Shown: positions 1-12,431 of the stretch, one piece after another
Numbering within the stretch: the first letter of the stretch is position 1
How the letters are laid out: each line of letters starts with the position of its first letter
Assembly (NCBI RefSeq): GCF_035046485.1
Contig: NC_085138.1
Coordinates: 338,160,263 to 338,224,262, forward strand
Direction of reading: 5' to 3'
Length of the DNA stretch: 64,000 bases
DNA from: Aedes albopictus
Lineage: Eukaryota > Arthropoda > Insecta > Diptera > Culicidae
Program-made: the position numbers and the translations under genes
The notes under the pieces: generated by a model
Seen by the model: only the letters and a program-made list of their open reading frames with translations
The model's database searches: none
Told to the model about the DNA's origin: nothing

Positions 1-3000
1 CATGTTTAGCAAACATAAAAACTACGCCAAAATAACTATTATATAACTTGTATTCACTTTGCTGAACTTGAACTGTCAAAACAATTGTTGTGAATATTGG
101 AGCTGTTTATTTTGTTGATACTGCACTGGACAGATCACGACCGCGTCGGATTATTTTATAGTTTCGGCGAGATTTTTAAGTACGACCGTCGATTATTCAA
201 TCGGTTACCGGTATTTAAGGTTTGATATAACCCATGGATGATTTGGAAGCCGTAAATATAGTGAGAGAAAGACGGCATCCCGGCGGAATACACATTTAAC
301 GGGGATAGATTTGGTTCTCAACCATTTGACTCCAGCAGTTGTTCAGAGCCCCGAGCATTTTTGTTGTGGAAGAAGGGGTCACGCCGGAGTTCGAAATTCC
401 TGTGCTCTGCAATGGTTTATAATGCAAGAAGTGGTTCTACGATTTCAGAGATTTATCTGGAACAGTCGGCTTAGTTCATACTTTGGAGCTCTTAAGGCAG
501 GTTGATGTGAGTGGACCTACAGATTGATTTCTAGCACCTGTTTTGATTGTGCCAATAGCTCATCGATGTCTGGAATTGGAAGTAGCATGTGGGAGATTAT
601 TCAGCAAACTACATGTTACACGTCTTATTTCGGTTTAAGCCATAACAAATTGTAATTAGAAATCGGTAGATTAGATTGTAGATTAGATTATCGGTTTTTT
701 GCATAAATTTCCATAGCTATTCTACAGTGTAGGAAAAATATAACATTATACAAATTGTCCTTAGTTATGGAACTGAAGCGGTTTTCGTTAAAGCTCAATA
801 AAACCCCATTTCTCTAAATTCTACACAACTTTCCACATACATAACTTTAAAATTTTCATGAACTTTTCAATGTGTTGGGATCTAATACTATTCTTCTAAA
901 GGTAGAGTGTAATAGTTGGTCAGTAATAATGCACCAAGCATTATACAGCTTGATATAGTGAGTTGCCTTGTTATCAATGAAATTGATAAAAAAATACTTA
1001 TTTAAGTCCAGTGATGCAATAACACTACGGAATCAGTTCAAAATTTGTCCAGTATAGAAGAGAATCGCATTCTAAATGATACCGAAGAAAAATATGCTTT
1101 AAAGTACATTCTTCATCATAAATTTAATACTTAATGATGGCCATAATGAAAAATTGCATACTTTTTGTTCCATCAACGCAAGTTTTTGATTCTAGAGAAG
1201 CTTATTATTATTTATTTTCAGCAAGGTCTGACCCTATGTGATTATATGCCTTATTTGAAAATAACTACATGTTAATTTTTATTTTCGACATCATTGTTAA
1301 GTTGCACTTGCAATAGAGTACATCGTTATTTAGAAGAACCTTCAAAGAACGAAGCGGTTTTATCTCCGGTAACTGCCATGAAGCACAGTAACAAAGCCAA
1401 CAATGCTATCAAGAAGCGGTTTTCTGCATTTGAAATTGCATTATTAGTACTTTCGACTAGATCCATTGAAAACATTCAAAATTTAATATTTTTATACATT
1501 TTTGTTTAACAAATAAATTTTATTCTGAAAATCGAGTCCAACTTGTAACTTTAATATCTCAACAACCATTATTCCGATTAGGTTTATATTTTGCCAGAAT
1601 ATGTATCACTCAAACTGCTGCAGCATGACAAACACTTTTATGCAGTTAAAAACGATACACCGATGTTTTACAGAAATTTTGTGTTTATCTTTAGTTTTTG
1701 GGAATTGAAAAATTGATCTCTCGAAACACTTTGTTACATTTCTATGAAGTTCAATAATTTTAACCCAATTTATTTATGGTTATTATGTACTGAACCACTA
1801 ACCAAGGCTGCTCAAATTTTAACTACGCGTTTTCTTTTTATAGCCTTGCAAAGTTGTCCTCTTTATAAAATGAACAGTCCTTAATAGGATACTAAACTAA
1901 TGTATGCATGTGAGAACAAAATTCATTCGATATGTACTTGTAAACTAGAGTATGCGAGATTGACTCCACATCAATGACGATTGCTTAGGCCATCCAAACC
2001 ATTCTGGAGTTAAGGCCTTTATATCTACACTCGTAGCAATGCACCGGTTACATTATTTCAAACTTAGTATAGTGCGTTTTGGTAGTCATATACGTTAAGT
2101 TGAATCATATGATACTTGTATATACATCATGGGGGCAACCTGGATTTTCCAAACTATTCTGAAGTTGAGATATATGGTTTCAATTTGGATGGTTTATCAA
2201 TAAAGGTGCACAATTATCAGGTTTTACCCATTTTATGCCATGATATGTATGTGCTTCTGGTCAAGACCCCTGCCCAACTGATTGACAAATTCATCCAATA
2301 CAAAATCTGCCGAGTGGGGATTAAGCAAACCACTACTACACAAGTTTTAAATTGTTTTTTTTTTTTAATTAGTTCCCCGACATCAATAATAAATAAATTT
2401 TGGACTTCAGCTCAGTTTGTCCTGTAGTAACTGTTATCTAAATTCCGCTGTAAGCCCCAATTCCACAATTTGCGTCGAGTTTTCCCGCTCATGGCGACCA
2501 CGGTGTAGTGTTTTTCAAATACCTCACCTCCGACCAGGCTCATTTGTTCCTTTTCTCCGGCTCTTTAAAACACAAAAACACGAAGGCACTGCCACACCCA
2601 AGGACTTTAGAGACCCCAAAACTGCATATGACGTTGTTGTACGTGTGATAAGTGTGCCACACTACTGAGAGCAGTTTATAGGAAGTCGCTGCAAAAATCT
2701 ACCTTGTCTTACTAGTAGAGGCTAACGGGGTCATCCGAAGGGTAATACAAAACGGTTCTCATTGCAACGCAGGCGGTCAGCTCCGTTTCGTTTATTTTGC
2801 TTGGAAATTTGACTGACTCTGCGGATAGTATTTCCATAGCAGTGAGGTCGAGACATGAATCATTTGGGTGGTTTTGGGTTCAGGCAGGGTACAAAACATT
2901 CGTACTGTATGTAGTCATTTCTGCTATTGGTGTGGATGTGGGTCGGGATTATGCTCATGAATTGAGAGGCGTTTCTAACGAACTTTTCGGGAAATTTCAT

Positions 3001-3700
3001 TCATTGCATGGTAGGGTGTGGGTTACATTTACTTGAATTATCATTATTAATTCTGTACCTAGAGATTTCCAGTCCAGACTGATTCATTTCTTAGAATTAA
3101 CTGTTTGTTTGTTTTGTTTTGAATCGATTTTTTTTTTTAAAATATTGTTTGAGATTCTCAAATAGATAGCAGAAACAATCTTCAGCCAGAGACTGGATTA
3201 AGAAAAACCATTTTCCATGAAAAGTTTCTTCGTCCGAAGTGACGATCGAACTCTCACCTCGTGTATAAAAAAAGATCAGCGATCGAAACGAAAAAAAAAA
3301 TTACAGTATGGATTTTGTGTCCACTCTGCATACGAGGGCATGACGACCTTTCCGTAGAAATTTCATCATTCAAGCTTATGGCATCCCAAGTGGGTTGCAC
3401 GATATAACCATAAACTATATACAATTTAAAGCTTATGCATAGTTTTCTGCAGCTCTCACCAAAACCTGATATCCTATCCATCGTCCAACCGTTCTTCCCA
3501 AAACTTTCAAATTCAATATTTGACCTTCTTTGTTTCAACAAAAACATCCGTCCCATCTGTCTCCCGCCCAACCGATCCCCAACACTTTCCTAGAAAACCA
3601 CCGACCATTTCCCCCGGAGGACACACCGAACCAACCAGAAGCGTGCCGTGTTGCTGTAATGGTTTTGAATTGAAATATCCGGTCCAGCAGTAGGATGTAC
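1..3700. other. no gene or repeat recognised
   Basis: AT-rich sequence with only short frames (up to 105 codons) that lack recognisable domains, codon bias or splice context. I see nothing that can be supported. Confidence 0.5.
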
Positions 3701-3705
3701 GTGTA

Positions 3706-4480
3706 CATTAGCGTGGTTCAAAAAATCGTTTTTGCTCCACACCGCTTATTCGATTCCTAACCAGATTATATGCCTTCTCACAAAATTTGAGCTCATTTGG
3801 TTGAAAATTGAGACTGCACAAGCCCGTCAAAGTTTGTATGGGAACTACTATGGGAAAATGATGTTTTTCGTTCAATCAACCGTAGCATTTCCACAAGTGC
3901 CCTATTGAGTTAGTCGACCCTTGGTAATACTAGGCTACTCTATCAGCTACAACTTTGCCGAAGACCGCATTCAAATCGGACGCCTCATTAATTAGTTATC
4001 GATTTGTATCCAACTGGGCAAACTTAAGCTATGATCCTCCAGCTTCCCAGCAGGCAACATTGCTGCATATAGCGCCAAAGATAGCACACTGAAATCATGG
4101 CTACTATGTTCCACTGCAGAATGCAGTGATGCCCACCGAATAGTTTAACCATCATCAATAAAGATTTCGATTCTGGATAAAAATCGGTAACTAATTAATG
4201 AGGAATCCGATTTGAATGCGGTCTTCGGCAATGTTGTAGCTGATAGAGTAGCCTAGGATTACCAAGGGTCGACTAGCCCACTAGGGCACTTGGGGAAATG
4301 CTACGGTTGATTGAATGAAAAACATCGTTTTCCCATAGTAATTCCCATACAAACTTTGACGGGCTTGTGCAGTCTCAATTTTCAACCAAATGAGCTCAAA
4401 TTTTGTGAGAAGGCATATAATCTGGTTAGGAATCGAATAAGCGGTGTGGAGCAAAAACGATTTTTTGAACCACGCTAGTG
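3706..4480. mobile_element. MITE with about 300 bp inverted arms, TA duplication
   Basis: The ends are CATTAGCGTGGTTC and its near complement GAACCACGCTAGTG, each flanked by TA. The arms match over about 300 bp with few changes (for example TGAGACTGCACAAGCCCGTC and its complement) around a unique centre of about 160 bp. It has the Tc1/mariner style and no transposase. Confidence 0.8.
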
Positions 4481-4699
4481 TACATACTTCCTCCACCGCT
4501 TCCCACTCAGTTGCTGCACTTTTGGACGACAAAAGGTTTCTATGCCAATCGAAATACTAATGAGCACCTACAACAAAGTTAAGGTTTGTGTCCAGAAAAT
4601 TTTCTTGGCACCAAAAGGGGCTAGCTCAATTTTGAATTATCAATTCTAATGAAGTTGTTAAAACTAGACCCAAATTCTATTCCAATTCTAATCAAATAA

Positions 4700-6235
4700 A
4701 ACAGAAGGACATTTTTTTTAATTATCGTCCAAATTGGGCCGAAGGGTCTCAGATTTTCATTAAAAATTTTCCACATGAATATATCCACAACAAAAAAAAT
4801 GAGAAAAAAAACAGGGTCGCCTATTTTCCCGGAAAACTCAGGTGGAAATTCTTTGTTTCCCCCTGACACTACTTACTTTGAAAAATCATAACTCAAGAAC
4901 GAAGCATCACAGAAACAAAGTTTTTTTAGAAAATGAAAGCAAATTTTCTCAGAAATAAACAAAAATATGAAAAAGTTTCCACAAAATTTTCCACAGTTGA
5001 GAAAATGCGTAAAGAAAAGCCGGAAAAACAATGCCCAAACTCGCAGAAAATTTTCAAAAAAATATTTTTGAGAAGAAAAAGAAAATCGCGTTAAGTACTG
5101 TTCCTTTGAATTCCACTAAGAATTTGCATCCTTTGACAGATCCGTATTTCGACCTCAACTGTAAGGTCGTCTTCAGTGTCTTGTACTTGACTCGACTCAA
5201 GTACAAGACACTGAAGACGACCTTACAGTTGAGGTCGATATACGTATCTGTCAAAGGATGCAAATTCTTTGTGGAATTCAAAGGAACAGTACTTAACGCG
5301 ATTTTCTTTTTGTTTACAGATATTCCCCTAACAAGCCCAGGTTAATCATCATTTTTGAGAAGGTTATTTCCTAAGTTTTAATCGCTGAAATTTCTGGAAT
5401 GCACTTTTTTCGTTTTTGAGTTATGACCGATTTTGTTGAAAAATGTCCAAATGTATCATATAAGCCTTTTCTTTGAAAAATTATAACTCAAGAACGAAGC
5501 ATCGTAGAAACAAAGTTTTTTAATGAAAATGAAAGAAAATTTTCTCACGAATCAAAAAAAAAATATGAAGTGGAAAAAGTTTTCCACAAAATTTTCCACC
5601 GTTGAGAAAATTCAAAAAGAAAACCCGGAAAAACTATTCCCGAACTCGCGGAAAATTTTCAAAAAAATATTTTTGAGAAGGTAATTTCATAGGCTTTAAT
5701 CGCTGAAATTTTTGGAATGCACTTGTTTTTCGTTCTTAAGTTAAGATTTTTCAAAGAAAAGGCTCATATGACACATTTGGACATTTTTCAACAAAATTGG
5801 CCATAACTTCAAAACGAAAAAAAAAATGCATTCCAAAAATTTCAGCGATTAAAGCTTATTGAATAACCTTCTCAAAAATATTTTTTGATATTTTTTTACG
5901 AGTTCGGGCATCGTTTTCCCGGCTTTTCTTTACGAATTTTCTCAACTGTGGAATTTTTTTCCAGTTCATTTTTTTTTATTTTTGAGAAAATTTGCTTTGA
6001 TTTTCTAAAAATAACATTGTTTCTATGATGCGTCATTCTTGAGTTATGATTTTTCAAAGTAAAAAGTGTCAGGGGAAAACAAAGAAATTTTCACCTGAGT
6101 TTTCCGGGAAAATAGGTGACCCTGATTTTTCTCATTTTTTTTTTGTTCATCCATGAGCCCTACCTGTGGAAAAAGTTTCATGAAAATCTGGGACCCTTCG
6201 GCCCAATCCCGTACGGTAATAAAAAAAAATGCCCT
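4700..6235. mobile_element. large foldback element
   Basis: The left arm (from about 4709, with TTGGGCCGAAGGGTC, CCGGAAAACTCAGGTG and CATAACTCAAGAACGAAGC) is matched in reverse by the right arm (to about 6232). An inner pair of arms carries AAAAATGTCCAAATG and its complement (about 5440 and 5780). The centre is near 5600. It holds no real coding sequence. The palindromic retroposon at 5.1 kb is nested in it. Confidence 0.65.
5076..5351 (+). mobile_element. self-complementary short retroposon, copy 1
   Basis: Two inverted arms of about 112 bp (from AGAAAATCGCGTTAAG to its complement) meet at a spacer of a few bases near 5194. A 3' extension follows, with AACAAGCCCAGGTTAATC and a CAT-repeat tail. 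The 11 bp TTTTTGAGAAG lies on both sides (5065-5075 and 5352-5362). The arms read as open frames on both strands, but this is a by-product of the palindrome. It is inserted in the left part of a large foldback element. Confidence 0.8.
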
Positions 6236-6479
6236 GTACCTATATCATGAATACTTGCACAAATCGTCGATGAAGTAGTAAAGATCAGTACATATAGTTT
6301 ACAAAGAATAAGTTGGAAAAATCTCTCCAATTTCCATCTCGTCGGACGTGTTCGATTGCCGGTCGATCAAGGAACTTTCCGTAAAGGCCAGTCGAAGGTG
6401 GCCAGTTGTGTCGTTACGCCATGAAGAAAAAGAAAGTTTAAGGGTCTTTCAAAGGTTTCGAGTGGCTTCCAGAGAGTTT

Positions 6480-7025
6480 CAGAGGGGTTTAAGATTTGTT
6501 TAAGAAAATTCTACACCACTTGATGGGGAGTTTCATAGGATTTGTGATTTTTACTTTGGAGTTCAGGGAGCTCCTCTGAAACGTCCAGGAGCATATCCCT
6601 GTATACTCCCTGAAACACCATTGAAACACCTTGACACCTCTTGGAAATCTCTGAGCCCTTTAGAAACGCACATGAAACCCCTCTGGAACGCCCCTGAAAT
6701 CCCCTGGAATCTTCTGAAATCCATTGAATGTCCTCCCAGACCTCCTCGCAGAATCCTACAGATTCCCGGGAACGCCTTTGAAACTCTCTGGAATACACCC
6801 TGAGCTCACCAGCACCCCCGGAAACTCCCTAAAATACTCCTGAAAAACATTCTTGGAAACCCTTATAACCCCTTGTGAGCCCCAGAAACTCCCTGAGACC
6901 CCCTGCGACAGCTCTGAAACTTATTCAGAATCCATGGAACCCCCTGAAGACACCATGGAACTCTCTGGAACACTCATGAAACCCCCTAGAGCTCCCTGGA
7001 ATATCTCGAAAGCGACTTGACAACC
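6480..7025. repeat. degenerate CCTGGAA/CTGAAAC minisatellite
   Basis: Irregular units of about 20 bases of the form CCCTGAAACCCCCTGGAA. It belongs to the same general class as the 23 bp block but is C-rich and more diverged. Confidence 0.6.
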
Positions 7026-7033
7026 ACCCGTGA

Positions 7034-7380
7034 CACGCTATGTCTGAACTAGCAGATTATAAAAATTGAATGTACATCGGGTTTCTTTCCACAGAATGTC
7101 AGAATTCATGCTATATTATCATATGCAGAAGCTTTTAAAATAGTTCACCGGGGAAAATTTGATTTTTTCAACTTTTTAGCTGTTTTCCATACTAATTTGC
7201 ATGAAATTCTCATTTTCGGCTAATTTCTCTCCCATACAAAATGTATGAAAAAATTTTCACCGACAGAATATTTTGAAACCTTCTGCAAATGAAAATATAG
7301 CTTGAATAGTGATGTTTGGTGGAGAGAAACCCGATGTACAATCAAGTTTTATAATCTGCTGGTTCGGACATGGCGTGCGT
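7034..7380. mobile_element. MITE with inverted arms
   Basis: CAGATTATAAAA and TTTTATAATCTG lie in matching arms near the two ends, with CATCGGGTTTCT and its complement further in. The arms are about 60 bp. The target duplication is unclear (GTGA is possible). Confidence 0.65.
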
Positions 7381-7394
7381 GATTGTTTCTCAAA

Positions 7395-8545
7395 CGAGAA
7401 AAACAGTGTTTAGAGGAAAAAGGGGGAAAATCGGCACTTCTAGTCAATGACTCAGAACAAGTTGTGCCTCATAATGCATCGATTAATTTCACATTAGGAA
7501 AAAAATGCTTGGTTAATCGCAATTAGTTGGAACTAACTTTTTTTAACCCGGAAAAACGGTATTTTAGGAGAAAATGGTGCGAAACGGAAGTTTCAGTCTA
7601 AAGCATAGCGCAAGGTGTATCCCATAGTATGCATAGGTCGATTTTACATCAGGAAAATTCATCAGTTAGCTGCAATCAATTGAAACTATTTTTAAATCCA
7701 GAAAATCAGTAGGGGTAAATGGAGCAAAATGGGCACCACCACCCAAAAACAAAACGAGGTATCCAAAGTATATGTCAATTCTACATAAAAATGGTAGGTT
7801 AGCAGCAATCACTTGAAACTAATTTTTAATTTAGAAAAATATTTTTGGGGCAAAATGAGGCAAAATGGGCACTTTCAGTCAATGACACAAATCGAGGTGT
7901 GCCCCATAGAATGCACCTGGCAATTCTACATCAAGAAAAAAAATGATTGGTTACCGCAATCAGTTGAAATTATTATTTAATTCAGAAAAACAGTATTTTT
8001 AGGGGAAAATTAGGCAAAATGGGCACTTCCAGTCAATGACATAGATCGAAGTGCACCCAAAGTATGTGCCGAGTAATTCTACATCAGGCAAAAATTGGTT
8101 GGTTGGCCCTAATCAGTTAAAACTTTTTTTAATCCAGAAAAACAGTATTTTAGGGGAAAATGGGACAAAATGAGCACTTACAGTCAATGATACAGATCGA
8201 GGAGTACCTCATAGAATGCACCTGTCAATTCTACATCAATAAAAAATTGGTTGGTTAGCCGCAATCAGTTCAAACTATTATTTTTTTTTGTCTGTATTAA
8301 CGAGATTTTTAACCCTAGGCTAGTTCATCTCGGGACCCACGCTTTACTTCCCTTCCGAAGGAAGAACCCACATTTTGTGAGTATGTCGGGAGTGGGATTC
8401 GATCCCAGGTCCTCGGCGTGATAGTCTTGCGTTCTAACCACCACACCAGGTCCGCTCCCAAACTATTATTTAATTAAGAAAAACAGTATGTTTTGGGGGA
8501 AAATGAGGCAAAACAGACACTTACACTCAGTTCCGGTCAATGAAA
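7395..8545 (+). repeat. tandem repeat of about 150 bp
   Basis: Seven or eight units each contain GAAAAACAGTATTTTAGGGG, AAAATGGGCAC, AGTCAATGACA, CAATTCTACATCA and GCAATCAGTTGAAACTA. The anchor AGTCAATGA-like motif recurs near 7440, 7590, 7740, 7880, 8030, 8180 and, beyond the SINE at 8284-8458, near 8535. Confidence 0.8.
8284..8458 (-). mobile_element. tRNA-derived SINE inserted in a 150 bp tandem array
   Basis: Read on the minus strand there is a head GCGGACCTGGTGTGGTGGTT and a B box GGGATCGAATCCC, and a body ending in CTCGTTAATACAGAC. The 13 bp CAAACTATTATTT lies on both sides (8271-8283 and 8459-8471). It is unrelated in its body to the Feilai copies. Confidence 0.85.
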
Positions 8546-8699
8546 CTATCACCAATCGATTCCTTGACATTTTTCCATTCGTTAAAGATGAACTTCAAAG
8601 ATCGCAATCAGACGCAATAATTAGGTGCCTTTTTGGGTCGGGTTTTCCCCCACTGTGCCCCGTTTTAAATGATGAAGGGTTTCATCTGAGATTACCTGG

Positions 8700-9240
8700 A
8701 ATGTTATTGGACCCCCTGTAACACCCACCAAACTCCCTGAGATCCCCAGGAACATCCTTGGAATACGGCTAGAAGCCCCCTAAACTCCCTGAGAGCTTCT
8801 GAAGATCTTTAAAACTAATTGGAACGCCCCTGAAATATGCTGGAATGCCCTTACTCCCCTGGGAATCCCCTATGATCTCCTAAAACACTCTTGAAACCCC
8901 TTAGCATGACGCTGAAATCCCATGAGAACCCTGGAGCGGAACACGCATGAAACATCTCTAGAACGTCCTTGGAACCACTTGAAATCTCTGAGGCTTCCAG
9001 TAGCATCCCTGAAACCTTCAAAGACCTTCAACAAAAAAAAAAAAACTCTGAAGCTAATTGAGACCTCCCAAACGCTTCCTTCGGAAACTGTCTGAAATCT
9101 GCTGGATGGCCCCTGGAAACCTCTTCAAACTCCCTAAAACTCCTAAAACTCCTCAAAATCTCTCTTAATCTTCCTGGAATTTCCATGAACCCTTCTTAAA
9201 AAAAAAAAACCTCTTGAAAGCACATAAAACCCCTGTTGCG
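8700..9240. repeat. degenerate CCTGGAA/CTGAAAC minisatellite
   Basis: Irregular repeats of CTGGAACGCCCCTGAAAT type, with several A-runs. No coding content. Confidence 0.55.
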
Positions 9241-9637
9241 TACAGTTTCAGTACGCTTGTTGCTGAGTTGAACTGGTGACAAAGAAGCAAGAGTAAAATG
9301 CATATGCGGTGGCGCGAAGGCCGACGGTGCCTATGATTTTACGACTCGGCAGTGTCGTTTAGTCCGTGAACGAAGTAGGACCTGCACTCCGGTTAGGAGC
9401 TACGTCTGTCGCGAGAGAGAATACTACATTGTAAGATAAAATATGTAATATAAATTCATGTAATAATAGTTTAATAAATTTGCAGTATTTGAGCTGCTCG
9501 AAATAGAAGCTGCTACTGATGTGTGGTTTTTGTTCCGCGACAAGTCGTCCCAACAACCCCTGAAATCGATTTGAAAATCCACAAGAAACAAAACAATGCG
9601 TGACAGACATTTTTTTATGTATGTATGTACAGTCGAA

Positions 9638-9790
9638 GCGGACCTGGAGTGACCTCTTGACTGTCACGCCTTGGACCTGGGATCGAATCCCACTCCCGAC
9701 AAACTGGCAAAGCGTTGGTCCTGAGATGAACTAGCCTAGGGCTAAAAATCTCGTTTATGCAGATAAATAAAAAAGAAAATAAATATTGAA
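9638..9790 (+). mobile_element. second copy of the GCGGACCTGG SINE
   Basis: It shares GCGGACCTGG, GGACCTGGGATCGAATCCCA, GAACTAGCCTAGGGCTAAAA and ATCTCGTTTATGCAGA with the copy at 8.3 kb, in the opposite orientation. The A box is degraded and the tail is A-rich. Confidence 0.75.
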
Positions 9791-9868
9791 ACAGAGCATA
9801 AAAAGAGTTCAAATGAAGGAGCTTAGTGTGCAAGAAAAGGATTTGTTCCTGGGGGTCCAATCGGTATA

Positions 9869-9990
9869 CACTAAAACCCCAATTTACGCTCAAAACGGGG
9901 GGAGCGTAAATTGGGGGAGCGTAACTTGGGGGGAGCGCTATTTGGGAATTAGTGCGTAAATCGGGGGAGTGTATTTTTTCAGTTTTATCA
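9869..9990 (+). mobile_element. left part of a CACTAAAACCCC MITE
   Basis: It starts CACTAAAACCCCAATTTACG right after TA, followed by GGGAGCGTAAATTGGGG repeats and GGGAATTAGTGCGTAAAT. No right terminus is found locally. Confidence 0.6.
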
Positions 9991-10194
9991 TTAGTTTGTG
10001 AAGATCGACATCACAAAGTTCTTAAACTGTAAAAAAGTTATAAGTTATTTAACTTTAATCAATAATTTAGCAGTTTTGCTAAGTTCAGTGGCTCTCAACC
10101 TACGGTCATGGGCCATGCGAATTTCTCAAGAACCAAAGGTGTGAGGATAAAGTGAAAAGGTTTTTCACATTCTGCACTTCACGGAGTATGTACT

Positions 10195-10195
<1 letters not shown>
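9991..10195. other. unassigned, with a diverged satellite unit
   Basis: Holds one diverged unit of the 131 bp satellite (about 10088-10170). The rest is unassigned AT-rich sequence. Confidence 0.4.

Positions 10196-10254
<59 letters not shown>
10196..10254. repeat. poly(T) run
   Basis: An almost pure T tract of nearly 60 bases. It could be the poly(A) tail of a minus-strand retroposon, but no matching body was recognised next to it. Confidence 0.8.
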
Positions 10255-10255
<1 letters not shown>

Positions 10256-10482
10256 GTTTTAAAATTTGGTTTATTTTGGTCAATTCCTTAGTTACTAATT
10301 AAAATTCTACGTTTAGATGAAAATTCAAAGCATCTACATCAATTCTAGCGTTACACGAGTTAACAAAGCAGATGTAATTTATGAAAATTCGCAAAATTTG
10401 CACTCTTCTAGTTCGCCCTATTCCTTCCAGAGCAGGTCTCACGAGATCTTCGTAAGAGAGTCAATGTAGTTGTATTGCAAAG

Positions 10483-11346
10483 ATCAGTGGTTTCCAAACT
10501 ATGGCCACGGGCCACGTGAATATCTCAAGAACCGAAAGTGCTAGAAAGTAGAGCAAATGTTATACGGATTGATCATCTCAAGCATCAGTATCTCTGATAT
10601 TGATAAATTGAAAAATCAGTGGTTTCCAATCTATGGTCACGGCCCACGTGAATATCTCAAGAACCGAAGGTGTTAGGAAGAAAAGCAAATGTTTTACGGA
10701 TTGATCATCTGAAGGATCAGTATCTCTGAAATAGATATGTTGAAAAATCAGTGGTTTCCAATCTATGGTCACGGGCCACGTGAATATCTCAAGAACCGAA
10801 AGTGCTAAGAAGAAGACCAAAGGTTATACGGATTGATCATCTCAAGCATCAGTATCTCTGATATTGATAAGTTGAAAAATCAGTGGTTTTTAATCTATGG
10901 TCACGGGCCACGTGAATATCTCAAGAACCGAAAGTGCTAGAAAGAAGAGCAAATGTTTTACGGATTGATCATCTCAAGGATCAGTATCTCTGATATTGAT
11001 ATGTTGAAAATCAGTGGTTTCCAACCTATGGTCACGGGCCACGTGAATATCTCAAGAATCGAAGGTGTTAGGAAGAAAAGCTAATGTTTTACGGGTTGAT
11101 CATCTCAAGGATCAGTATCTCTGATGATATGTTGAAAAATCAGTGGTTTTTAATCTATGGTCACGGGCCACGTGAATATCTCAAGAACCGAAGGTGTTAG
11201 GAAGAAAAGCATATGTTTTACGGAATTTTATCTCAAGGATCAGTATCTCTGATATTGATATGTTGAAAAATCAGAGGTTTTCAATCTATGGTCACGGGCC
11301 ACGTGAATATCTCGAGAACCGAAAGTGCTAGGAAGAAGAGCAAAGT
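10483..11346 (+). repeat. 131 bp tandem satellite, about seven units
   Basis: Unit starts (ATCAGTGGTTT or ATCAGAGGTTT) are at 10483, 10615, 10747, 10879, 11010, 11139 and 11270, giving periods of 129-132. Each unit holds CACGGGCCACGTGAATATCT, CAAGAACCGAA and TTGATCATCTCAAG. A diverged unit lies at about 10088-10170, and inverted relatives at about 12250-12300 and 12375-12432. Confidence 0.9.
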
Positions 11347-11354
11347 TTAAGTTT

Positions 11355-12125
11355 CAGATCATTTGGCGGAATGTCGTTTGGCTGAACGCCATTTGGCCGA
11401 ATACAATCTGGCCGAAAGGGTTTTTCCGAATGCCGTTTGGCCGAATCATGATCAAAAGAATTCAGTGGAAGTTTTTGACATTCTAATTGCCAATATGATC
11501 ATCAGAAGTACAGTCGACTCTCCACATGTCGATGTTCTACATCTCGATATCTCTCCCTATCTCGATAGTATGGTTGGTCCCTTCATTCTGCATACATTTT
11601 ACCTTTCTACATGTCGATATCTCCTTATCTCGATATCTCTCTATCTCGATGCGATCTCGTTCGTTTTTGTTCTAGATTTTCTCTCCATATGTCGATATGC
11701 CCGTTTTTACAGGTCTAGTTTCTTAGATACAAAACATTCTGGGAAGGCGAAGTGACATCTGTTTGTTGACGGTTTTTCCTAGTTACGGACGATTTTCCAA
11801 TCTAGTGTGCATTACAAATAGGTTCTTCAGTTCGATCTCTCCCTATCTCGATGGTCCCTTGAATATCGAGATGTAGAGAGTCAACTGTATTTCATTATTT
11901 CAATCATAGGCTATTCTTTTTATTTTTGATATTCATTGATTAGTTGGCGTTGAAACTACCGAAATTTTATTATGTTTTTTCCATCTTTGAATCATAGGCT
12001 GTTCTTTTGGGACATACTCAAACGGCAAACAATGCCATGGTCACTTTATTTCATCATTCATTTTTCCGGCATTCGACCAAACGACCCATTCGGTCAAATG
12101 GAGTTCGGCCAAATAACCCGTACCC
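11355..12125. repeat. TTTGGCCGAAT motif clusters in opposite orientation
   Basis: A cluster of TTTGGCCGAAT-like motifs at 11360-11445 is mirrored by ATTCGGTCAAAT and GTTCGGCCAAAT at 12060-12115. This suggests an outer MITE in which the 377 bp TA element is nested. The exact ends are unclear. Confidence 0.5.
11511..11887. mobile_element. MITE with CAGTCGACTCTC ends, TA duplication
   Basis: CAGTCGACTCTCCACATGTC at the left is matched by GAGAGTCAACTG at the right, both next to TA. The interior is full of ATCTCGAT motifs. It resembles pogo/Tigger-type ends (inference) and is nested between the TTTGGCCGAAT repeats. Confidence 0.75.
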
Positions 12126-12145
12126 TATAATATAATGCTGGTGAT

Positions 12146-12197
12146 GACACAAATTTCCCAAATGGAGAAGAACGTGCCTCTAGAGCCGACCTACTGA
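12146..12197. repeat. inverted repeat partner flanking the microsatellite field (left)
   Basis: About 50 bases containing GCCTCTAGAGCCGACCTACT are found in reverse complement at 14119-14170. Confidence 0.75.
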
Positions 12198-12431
12198 TCA
12201 TGCTGCTTGATCTACATAATTTGAAAAGCCGACTTCACTTCCTCATCGCCCTTTAGATTCTTGAGGAATGGCCCATAACTACAGTTTGAAAACGCCTGAT
12301 GTTAACAACACCAGAATATTGTAATAAATACTCCTTGAGATGCAGAATCGTACAAACATTCACTCTTCCTCCTCGGCCTTAAGGTTCTTGCGAAAACAGC
12401 ATGGCCTGTGACCCCAGCTTGAGAACCACTG

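Noticed and set aside
2797..3036. 79-codon frame with a hydrophobic stretch
   Set aside because: No family, no splice signals, and length expected by chance in 64 kb.
5031..5345. 104-codon gene and its antisense partner (also near 18.5 kb)
   Set aside because: Both frames come from the palindromic retroposon.
7395..8545. CRISPR array
   Set aside because: The units are about 150 bp without distinct spacers, and the window is eukaryotic.
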